From an uncultured Lachnospiraceae bacterium (GTDB lineage Bacteria; Bacillota_A; Clostridia; Lachnospirales; Lachnospiraceae), in assembly GCA_946410365.1 (NCBI GenBank), contig CAMKAA010000083.1, forward strand, positions 1 through 5,191: a stretch of 5,191 nt of DNA, written 5' to 3'. A model generated the notes under the pieces. The model searched no databases. It worked only from the letters and a program-made list of their open reading frames with translations, and was not told the DNA's origin. Made by a program: the position numbers and the translations under genes. Shown here in pieces: positions 1 to 4,816 of the stretch. The stretch's first letter is position 1; each line of letters opens with the position of its first letter.

Positions 1-789
1 CAGTTTGCTCTTAACCTTCTTAAGCTTTTTGATCATCTTCCGGCAGTCCTTGTCAAAAATCAGTGGGACCGTTTCCTTTACCGGCGTGATCAGCCTGATC
101 TTTCCGGCCATCTCCGCATTCATGTTGCAGCGGTACAGATCCCATTCCGTATCGATTCCCAGGTGCTCGTCCGTAAACGGCATCAGCATCGATGTAAAAC
201 CGGTCAGTTTTCCATTGAGGCAGGGGTCGTTAAGCCCCACATTTCCTCCAATCTTCCAGCGATCCGGCATTACGGAATCCAGGATTCTCGAAAGGCGCCG
301 GCTTACTTTCCTGAAAGCTCTTCTGCCGCAGCTGCCCGTAAGCACTCTGTGGACGTAATCGACCGCATTGATGATCTTCTCCGCCTTGGCGGCAGCCGCA
401 TCTATTTTCTCCGAGAGGGAAGTCTCCTCTTTTTCTTCTTCCTCTTCCTGTTCTTCTTCGGTTTCCTTCTCCCCGGTTTCCTTCTTCTTAAGTCTGTCCA
501 TGATCTTTATATCCTTACCGAAGATCTTGACAGTGATCAGTTCATTCCCGGGGTAAGTGACAAATACCTTCAGGATACCGAAAAGCCAGGATATGAAGGC
601 TTTCACCTCAGACTTTTCCCTGAGTACGGAAACCGGAAACTCCTCATGTCTCTCAGGATCATCAACAGCCGCCCTGGCACTATATTTGATCGGATCAAGC
701 AGAACGATAAGAAGGATCACAAGGATCAAAGCCAAAAGGACAAGCAATATGATTCCCAGCCATTTCAATATAGTAAGAAATACAGCCAT
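1..789 (-). CDS. DUF2953 (YtfI-like) membrane-anchored protein, C-terminus missing
   Basis: The frame is open from the ATG at 789 to the left edge, giving the first 263 residues. It starts with a hydrophobic segment (about residues 7-31, rich in L, I and V), so the protein is probably anchored at the membrane by its N-terminus. A basic/aliphatic stretch then carries ISWLFGILKV (66-75) and ITVKIFGKDIKI (85-96), the pattern I associate with DUF2953. A highly acidic run with about a dozen Glu lies at about 104-121. The remainder has WKIGGNVGLNDP and TGFTSMLMP, which fit the family's repeated beta-strand layout. The start is supported by AGGAGG five bases upstream, directly after the stop of the preceding gene. 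In Bacillus the relative ytfI sits beside the spore germination gene gerW (ytfJ); whether gerW follows here lies outside the window. The molecular function of the family is not established. Family assignment is from motif memory. Confidence 0.72.
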   Translation of the reverse strand, partial: MAVFLTILKWLGIILLVLLALILVILLIVLLDPIKYSARAAVDDPERHEEFPVSVLREKSEVKAFISWLFGILKVFVTYPGNELITVKIFGKDIKIMDRLKKKETGEKETEEEQEEEEEKEETSLSEKIDAAAAKAEKIINAVDYVHRVLTGSCGRRAFRKVSRRLSRILDSVMPDRWKIGGNVGLNDPCLNGKLTGFTSMLMPFTDEHLGIDTEWDLYRCNMNAEMAGKIRLITPVKETVPLIFDKDCRKMIKKLKKVKSKL

Positions 790-799
790 TTCCGCCTCC

Positions 800-1231
800 T
801 TACTCTGACTGCGGCTGCAGAGGCAGCTCATCCTGCGCGCCTGTCCCGGTTGAGAGCGCGGATTTGTCAGTAACCGCTAGACCGGCGTCCCTGCCTCGCA
901 GTTTCCTTATTCCGTGAGGAAACAGGTACGCCCTCACATCACCGCTCCCTGTGTGATCATAAGCTTCCTGCACAAGTCTCTGTACAAGTTCCACCGCCTC
1001 CGAACGTCCTGCGGCAATGCCGATGATGTAGGGAGGATATTTCTTGTAATACGGCTGCTGCAGATTGACGCAGTGGAGAATCTCAAGCTGGTTGGAACCC
1101 GGCCCGGGTACTGAGGGACTCAGAGCGATCACATAGATCGTAAACTGTCCTTCTCCGCGCATCAGTTTCCTCTTCACTTCTTCCGGGTCCCTGATGGAAG
1201 GTCCCGTATAGAGATTCTTAAAAAAATACAT
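800..1231 (-). CDS. Conserved protein of unknown function (143 aa)
   Basis: This gene encodes a soluble protein with no signal peptide or membrane segment. I cannot assign a function. The best-structured part is about residues 25-103: GQFTIYVIAL (28-37), LEILHCVNLQQPYYKKYPP (49-67), then YIIGIAAGRSEAVELVQRLV (68-87), which reads like a strand-turn-helix ending in QEAYDHTG. It looks like a small alpha/beta domain, and I recall similar short proteins next to DUF2953 genes in Lachnospiraceae (recollection, not a search). The last 35 or so residues are rich in G, S, T, Q and P and look like a disordered tail. The start at 1231 is supported by AGGAG nine bases upstream; that site overlaps the last codons and TAG stop of the glycosyltransferase gene, with a 6-nt gap. 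Its own TAA leads straight into the AGGAGG of the DUF2953 gene, so coupling in both directions along the operon is likely. Confidence 0.85.
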   Translation of the reverse strand: MYFFKNLYTGPSIRDPEEVKRKLMRGEGQFTIYVIALSPSVPGPGSNQLEILHCVNLQQPYYKKYPPYIIGIAAGRSEAVELVQRLVQEAYDHTGSGDVRAYLFPHGIRKLRGRDAGLAVTDKSALSTGTGAQDELPLQPQSE

Positions 1232-1237
1232 ACAGAT

Positions 1238-2311
1238 CTACTCCTTTTGACCCAGTACTCTCTTCAGCGCTCTTGTCGTATACTTGCCCTTCCGGAGCCT
1301 GTCAGAGATCTTCATGGTATTGGACCGGATCGCCTCATACTCTCCCTCAGTCATTTCAGCGATCCTTCCGGGGATCTCTTCGATGGAGTCAACAGTGATG
1401 CCGCATCCGTTCTTTGTGATATAGGGGGCCAGAGCCGCTTCGCTCCAAATGATCACCGGCATGCCTGACGCAAGATACAGGGAAGCTTTGTGAGGATCAT
1501 TGATCCGCAGATACTCTCCGTATGTTCCGCTGCAGGTTTCGGTGGTCTCTCCGTCCCACACAAGGCCGAAACTTCCTTCCATCACTTCCGGAAGTCTGTC
1601 CGGCTCAAAAGACCCGAGATATCTCACATTTTCCTGCGGTTCCGCTTCATACCCGACGCCGTAGAGGTTAAAGTCTATTCCCTCCGGCAGGTGATAAGCG
1701 TATCCCGCTTTATGGGGCCTTAACGCGCCGGCAATAACCACCGGACCTTCTGCACTTGTCTTCGCGTATCCGGCATCGGGGATCAGGTAATCGAAGATCC
1801 CGAGCACTTCCATCTTGGAGGAGGGAATGCCCATTGAAGCGAGCTTCTTTTTCATATTCCTGTTGTGAACAATGATCCCGTCACAATTCTTGAGAAGTGT
1901 CTCCTCCTCCAGGCGAAGCCTGACCTTCTCTTTGCGCGACGTAGTACCTCTTATGGCTGCTCTGAGTATCTCGAGATCATGGATCAGAAGAATGATCCTG
2001 ACGCCCCTTTTTCTCGCCCTTCTGATGCTGGATGCAAGCAGCACAGAGTGATTGACTATAGGAAACTGTATAACAAGGATGTCTCCCTCTCCGGTCACGG
2101 AAAGGCAGTCGTCCCACACTTTCATGAGTCTGTAGTGATAGCCGGCTTTCTGAAGGACATTCTGACCCTCTCTGTCGGTCTGAGGCATGCAGATCTCAAT
2201 TCCCTTATAGCTGTTCTTCTCAAGGATCACATCGACGTCATCTCTGGCTTTGATGCCTGCTGTGCGCTGATAGCCCTCTTCATTCCATATCTCTTTAGTA
2301 TAATATTTCAT
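1238..2311 (-). CDS. Gtf3/galactofuranosyltransferase-like glycosyltransferase
   Basis: The 357-residue product looks like a cytoplasmic glycosyltransferase with two Rossmann-like halves (GT-B type), of the group that includes streptococcal Gtf3 and enterobacterial beta-1,6-galactofuranosyltransferases. The N-terminal half has the early ARDDVDVILEKNSYKGI pattern (22-38), GDILVIQFPI (76-85) and HDLEILR (111-117), then IIVHNRNMKKKL (146-157), where the acceptor-side domain ends. The C-terminal half has a GVGYE turn (218-222), GLVWDG (249-254), and NDPHKASLYLASGMPVIIWS (271-290) followed by AALAPYI and GITVDSIEEI, which is the expected donor-nucleotide region. The length fits the family. The frame stays open upstream to 2614, but that part only overlaps licD and does not look like protein; the ATG at 2311 begins MKYYTKEIWNEEGY, as relatives do. 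Its ribosome site is weak (AAGGA at 15 nt or GGGA at 8 nt), so it probably depends on translation from licD, which ends 19 nt upstream. Sugar donor and acceptor are unknown; the licD pairing suggests surface-polysaccharide assembly. Confidence 0.85.
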   Translation of the reverse strand: MKYYTKEIWNEEGYQRTAGIKARDDVDVILEKNSYKGIEICMPQTDREGQNVLQKAGYHYRLMKVWDDCLSVTGEGDILVIQFPIVNHSVLLASSIRRARKRGVRIILLIHDLEILRAAIRGTTSRKEKVRLRLEEETLLKNCDGIIVHNRNMKKKLASMGIPSSKMEVLGIFDYLIPDAGYAKTSAEGPVVIAGALRPHKAGYAYHLPEGIDFNLYGVGYEAEPQENVRYLGSFEPDRLPEVMEGSFGLVWDGETTETCSGTYGEYLRINDPHKASLYLASGMPVIIWSEAALAPYITKNGCGITVDSIEEIPGRIAEMTEGEYEAIRSNTMKISDRLRKGKYTTRALKRVLGQKE

Positions 2312-2330
2312 AGAGTCTGTCCCGTTTCCT

Positions 2331-3158
2331 TCAGTCTGCCTGAGCCCACACATCCATATCGTGTGTGATCCGTTTTTCTTCCGGCGGCAGCTGCATATAA
2401 TCCCCGTAGAGATTGCGGAGATAATAGTCCCAGCAGCCCGGAGCTGAGACCACCATGTCTTCAAACTGCATTGGCACAGATTTGAGATACAGCTTTCTCG
2501 GAACGCGCTCCTGGGGGCCGTATCCATTTGCAATACCGCCCATATACCCGCATTCGTCAACCTTGTAAGTGCGGCATGTCCTGTTGATATAATCGAGGAT
2601 CCGGGCATCATCAAGGGGTTTCACAAGCGCTTTGATGAAGGGCTTGAATGCTCTTCTGAAAGCTGTCTTTCCCTCCCCCGTCCTTGCCTGTTTGACTCTC
2701 AGGATCCTTCTTGCCGCAAGAGTCTTTCTAAAGATCCGCTTCACTTCCTTTTCGTCGTCCGGAAGACCGTCCATGGGAAAAATATCGATCCAGAGATTCT
2801 TCTCTGTCTCATCATGATCGTACAGTTTCCTGATGCTCGTGTGAAGATCATAGATCTTGGCAAAAGGATAGTTCAGGTCTCCGAATTCGCAGGCTGCCAG
2901 TTTATAATCACCGGAGGCGTTGATCTCGTCTGCATGAGAAAGCAGGCGGTCATAATCCTCTCTCGGCATATTTACGTCAATATCATCATCCCAGGGAATG
3001 AATCCCTTGTGCCGAACAGCGCCGAGAAGAGTTCCTCCGGCAAGATAATACCGGATCCCGTACCGCTCGCAGATTTCCGTAAAGACCTTAAAGATCTGTA
3101 GTTCTCTCTGCTGAATCTCTCCGAGGTCCAGTTTCTTCATTTCGTCATTATTATTCAT
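2331..3158 (-). CDS. licD: LicD-family phosphotransferase (phosphocholine/polyol-phosphate transferase type)
   Basis: LicD proteins have a nucleotidyltransferase-like fold and move phosphocholine or related phospho-groups from a CDP-activated donor onto surface glycans or teichoic acids. The signature is intact (numbering from the ATG at 3158): YYLAGGTLLGAVRHKG (37-52) with the GGT loop at 41-43, then FIPWDDDIDV (53-62) with the metal-binding acidic cluster at 57-61, and WIDIFPMDG (123-131). The C-terminal YGDYMQLPPEEKR is also typical. There is no membrane segment, so it should act in the cytoplasm. At 275 residues it is of normal length. I chose the ATG at 3158 over the in-frame ATG at 3182 because GGAG lies 11 nt upstream of 3158, and because the promoter predicts transcription starting near 3190, leaving only about 8 nt before 3182. 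It is the first gene of the operon; the substrate is not decidable, but the next gene is a glycosyltransferase. The symbol is used in the family sense only. Confidence 0.88.
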   Translation of the reverse strand: MNNNDEMKKLDLGEIQQRELQIFKVFTEICERYGIRYYLAGGTLLGAVRHKGFIPWDDDIDVNMPREDYDRLLSHADEINASGDYKLAACEFGDLNYPFAKIYDLHTSIRKLYDHDETEKNLWIDIFPMDGLPDDEKEVKRIFRKTLAARRILRVKQARTGEGKTAFRRAFKPFIKALVKPLDDARILDYINRTCRTYKVDECGYMGGIANGYGPQERVPRKLYLKSVPMQFEDMVVSAPGCWDYYLRNLYGDYMQLPPEEKRITHDMDVWAQAD

Positions 3159-3196
3159 TTGTTGTATCACTCCATTAGTCATATCCTATAAAAAAG

Positions 3197-3225
3197 AGTA
3201 TAATCCATATCAAAATAGATGTCCA
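3197..3225 (-). promoter_or_regulatory. Vegetative (sigma-A type) promoter of the licD operon
   Basis: Read on the minus strand, TGGACA (3225-3220) is followed after exactly 17 nt by TATACT (3202-3197); each hexamer has one mismatch to consensus. Transcription is expected to begin near 3190, giving a leader of roughly 30 nt to the licD start at 3158. It stands back to back with the rpsT promoter; the two -35 boxes are 26 nt apart. Confidence 0.75.
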
Positions 3226-3233
3226 CAACCCAT
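3219..3233 (+). repeat. Imperfect 15-nt direct repeat, copy 1 (flanks rpsT)
   Basis: ATGTCCACAACCCAT here differs at a single base from the 15-mer at 3713-3727. This copy overlaps the -35 box of the minus-strand licD promoter. The two copies flank the rpsT unit. It could be a chance match. Confidence 0.5.
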
Positions 3234-3251
3234 ATTTTCCTTATTTCGTGC

Positions 3252-3280
3252 TTGACATTCATTTTTGGTTCTACTAAGAT
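3252..3280 (+). promoter_or_regulatory. Strong sigma-A type promoter of rpsT
   Basis: A perfect TTGACA (3252-3257) is followed after 17 nt by TAAGAT (3275-3280). Transcription should begin around 3287-3288, giving a leader of about 130 nt before the rpsT start codon. This strength suits a highly expressed ribosomal protein gene. Confidence 0.85.
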
Positions 3281-3287
3281 ATTAACG

Positions 3288-3417
3288 TATGTGCAGAAAG
3301 AGTTTTCGTGTCTTCTCTGCTGCACTCATGAGCATTATGGAGCACTGTATGCGCGGCTGCACAGCGCTCGGAACGATATGTATAACACTTACTGTACATT
3401 ACATGGAGGTATGTAGA
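3288..3417 (+). promoter_or_regulatory. rpsT 5' leader with possible alternative hairpins
   Basis: This untranslated stretch is long for a single small gene. GTGCAG (3291-3296) can pair with CTGCAC (3320-3325), with additional AGAG/CTCT pairing inside. A second hairpin pairs GAGC-A-CTGT (3340-3348) with ACAG-C-GCTC (3361-3369) around a 12-nt loop and one A/C mismatch. CTGCAC occurs again at 3357-3362, within that second hairpin, so GTGCAG could pair with either copy, giving mutually exclusive folds. S20 is known to control its own translation in Escherichia coli; whether this leader does so here is inference. I recognise no known riboswitch or L-box type motif. Confidence 0.4.
3400..3415 (+). 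promoter_or_regulatory. Shine-Dalgarno of rpsT in a hairpin loop
   Basis: GGAGGT (3405-3410) lies seven bases before the rpsT ATG and is a near-ideal ribosome binding site. It is flanked exactly by TACAT (3400-3404) and ATGTA (3411-3415), which are complementary, so the site would form the six-base loop of a small A/U-rich stem, extendable by one wobble pair (3399/3416). The stem is weak, so it may only present the site or respond to a bound protein. Confidence 0.5.
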
Positions 3418-3678
3418 ATGGCAAACATCAAATCTGCCAAGAAGAGAATTCTCACAAGCGCTAAGAAGACCGCTGCAAACAAGGCTGTAAAGTCTTCCGT
3501 CAAGACTGCGATCAAGAAAGTCAACAAGGCTGTAGAGGCCGGTGACAAGGCAGCTGCAACAGCAGCTCTTATTGCAGCTGAGGCTACCATCGACAAGGCT
3601 TGCACAAAGGGCGTTCTTCACAAGAACAACGCTTCCCGCAAGGTCTCCCGTCTTGCCAGCAGCATCAACAAGATCTGA
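3418..3678 (+). CDS. rpsT: 30S ribosomal protein S20
   Basis: S20 is a small helical protein of the 30S subunit that binds 16S rRNA early in assembly. The product is 86 residues, the normal size, and begins with the canonical MANIKSAKKRI. It is very rich in Lys and Ala, has no Trp or Tyr, and shows the expected helical pattern VKSSVKTAIKKVNKAVEAGD (24-43), then AALIAAEATIDKACTKGVLH (49-68) and the conserved end KNNASRKVSRLASSI (69-83). The frame stays open upstream to an ATG at 3289, but the start at 3418 matches the family and has GGAGGT at seven bases. The gene is a single-gene unit: strong promoter at 3252-3280, long leader, terminator 24 nt after the TGA. It is divergent from the licD operon and convergent with the GTPase operon. 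Confidence 0.98.
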   Translation: MANIKSAKKRILTSAKKTAANKAVKSSVKTAIKKVNKAVEAGDKAAATAALIAAEATIDKACTKGVLHKNNASRKVSRLASSINKI

Positions 3679-3702
3679 GCAGCGGATATAAATTGCTGAA
3701 TC

Positions 3703-3752
3703 GACTTTCTGTATGTCCACGACCCATCGGACATGCAGAAAGTCTTTTTTTT
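3703..3752 (+). terminator. Strong intrinsic terminator of rpsT
   Basis: A 16-bp stem (3703-3718 with 3729-3744, one G/U wobble, otherwise perfect) encloses a 10-nt loop and is followed directly by eight T (3745-3752). It lies 24 nt after the rpsT stop codon. There is no matching A-tract on its left side, so it should work only for plus-strand transcription. Confidence 0.95.
3713..3727 (+). repeat. Imperfect 15-nt direct repeat, copy 2 (flanks rpsT)
   Basis: ATGTCCACGACCCAT matches the 15-mer at 3219-3233 except for one A/G change. This copy forms part of the left stem and loop of the rpsT terminator. Confidence 0.5.
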
Positions 3753-3761
3753 GCATAAGTC

Positions 3762-3805
3762 AAAAAATCGCAGTCCCGTTCTTTCGGAACTGCGATTTTG
3801 TTTTT
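3762..3805. terminator. Bidirectional intrinsic terminator between convergent units
   Basis: An 11-bp stem (3764-3774 with 3789-3799) continues past one C/A mismatch into CCG/CGG around a TTCTTT loop. On the minus strand the stem ends in six T (complement of 3762-3767), placing a terminator about 25 nt after the stop of the GTPase gene. On the plus strand it runs into TTTTGTTTTT, so it can also back up the rpsT terminator only 10 nt before it. The 145 nt between the two genes hold nothing else that I can see. Confidence 0.88.
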
Positions 3806-3823
3806 CTATAGTTTGATCAGATC

Positions 3824-4807
3824 TCAACCCGCAAAATTAATGACAGGTTCCTTGGGCTCTGCTGTCTTTTCAACTTTTTCCGCATAGAGAACAATACCCT
3901 TGCCCTCGTATTCGGAGAATGTCTCATAAGATACTCGCGCCTTTACCCTCACCCATGTTCTTTCCGGGAAGATCATATCCTTATCCGCCTTGCATGCATA
4001 GCCAAGGAAGGACATATCGTTCGCGCAGCAGGTCATAGCCATTCGCCCGGGGACAAAATACCCCTTGGGGAACTTATCGGGGATCATCACCATGCCGGTG
4101 TACTCGATTTCCTTTCCGTCATAGCGGTCCGGATGCTCCATCGCGTCAAGATACCAGATTCCGTAATTAAGATTCTCAAGCACGATCGGCTCTTTGTGAA
4201 TGTCGTAAGGAAGATCCTCTTCCGTTGTCATGTCGATCTCACCGTTAGCATCCTCAAAGATCAGATCTGCCTGCTGATTGATCGCCTTGATATTTCTCTT
4301 ATAGGAGACCAGAGTCTTCTCGTCGATACCATCGCAGCGATTGAGCATGATCAGCTCTGAATTCCTGATCTGTTCTGCCAACAGGGATCTCATGTTTGTA
4401 AAATACATCGAGAATGTGGAAGCATCGATCGATGTGATCTGCTGTTCCAGCCTCCAGGCTCTCGGAAGCCTGAATTTTCTGAAATCCCACATGCCATTAT
4501 ACTCTATGAGAATTCGCTCAGGTCTGTATTTGGCCTCCAGTGCCATCATCGCAGAAGGTGTAAGATCCTCTTCATTTTCAAATACTTCTATCTCGGTATT
4601 TGTCTGACGGAGCAGACGCTCGCTGTACTCCACTTCACCTTCCTCGCAAACGATCAGGAGTGTGGTTCCGGACGTCTGAAAGTACGGCTGAGCGATCGTA
4701 TAGGAGAAGAAGGATGTTTTCCCGCTGTCCAGAAATCCGTTGATCACATAAACAGGTTTTTGTACCATTTTTTTCTCTTTTCCTCTTCCAAATCCAAATA
4801 GCGCCAT
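3824..4807 (-). CDS. CobW-like G3E P-loop GTPase with a C-terminal YcgQ (DUF1980)-like domain
   Basis: The 327-residue protein probably is a cytoplasmic GTPase of the COG0523 metallochaperone group. Residues 17-185 show VYVINGFLDSGKTS with the P-loop at 24-32, an EEGEVEYSERLL segment (55-66) like the E/GEV region of CobW proteins, IEYNGMWD (101-108) at the switch position, and NRCD (156-159) as the guanine motif. The usual GCxCC metal site after the E/GEV region is missing. Instead of a CobW C-terminal domain, about 225-315 reads YDGKEIEYTGMVMIP, then GRMAMTCCANDMSFLGYAC (254-272) and WVRVKARVSY, which resembles the C-terminal domain of YcgQ/TIGR03943 proteins; the adjacent cysteines 260-261 and D264 may bind metal. 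The ATG at 4807 has AAGGTG upstream, overlapping the previous stop (9-nt gap); a later ATG at 4768 has a poorer site. It follows another CobW-type gene and ends the operon. Metal handling, perhaps zinc, is inferred. Confidence 0.85.
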   Translation of the reverse strand: MALFGFGRGKEKKMVQKPVYVINGFLDSGKTSFFSYTIAQPYFQTSGTTLLIVCEEGEVEYSERLLRQTNTEIEVFENEEDLTPSAMMALEAKYRPERILIEYNGMWDFRKFRLPRAWRLEQQITSIDASTFSMYFTNMRSLLAEQIRNSELIMLNRCDGIDEKTLVSYKRNIKAINQQADLIFEDANGEIDMTTEEDLPYDIHKEPIVLENLNYGIWYLDAMEHPDRYDGKEIEYTGMVMIPDKFPKGYFVPGRMAMTCCANDMSFLGYACKADKDMIFPERTWVRVKARVSYETFSEYEGKGIVLYAEKVEKTAEPKEPVINFAG

Positions 4808-4814
4808 AACGCAC
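4800..4814 (-). repeat. Exact 15-nt direct repeat, copy 1 (over a start codon)
   Basis: On the minus strand this is GTGCGTTATGGCGCT. It spans the ribosome-site edge, the ATG and the first codons (Met-Ala-Leu) of the GTPase gene ending at 3824. The same 15 bases occur at 4895-4909. Confidence 0.75.
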
Positions 4815-4816
4815 CT

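Noticed and set aside
163..873. 236-codon open frame on the plus strand opposite the DUF2953 gene
   Set aside because: Its translation has long Phe/Leu/Ser runs that simply mirror the Glu-rich coding strand of the opposite gene; there is no promoter or ribosome site.
2312..2614. N-terminal extension of the glycosyltransferase frame up to 2614
   Set aside because: It overlaps the conserved C-terminal part of licD in another frame, its translation is rich in Cys, Ser and Trp with no family resemblance, and the family N-terminus begins at the ATG at 2311.
3159..3182. Earlier licD start at 3182 (eight more residues)
   Set aside because: The predicted transcript would have only about 8 nt before it and AGGA sits almost against the ATG, whereas 3158 has GGAG at a workable distance. 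The choice is not fully certain.
3289..3417. In-frame extension of rpsT to an ATG at 3289, and other leader ATGs at 3331 and 3403
   Set aside because: S20 proteins begin at MANIKSAKKR, the start at 3418 has an ideal ribosome site, and 43 codons without a stop are not surprising.
3274..3756. Long open frames on the minus strand opposite rpsT
   Set aside because: They are antisense shadows of a Lys- and Ala-rich gene, Cys/Ser/Leu-rich in translation, and have no ribosome site or family resemblance.
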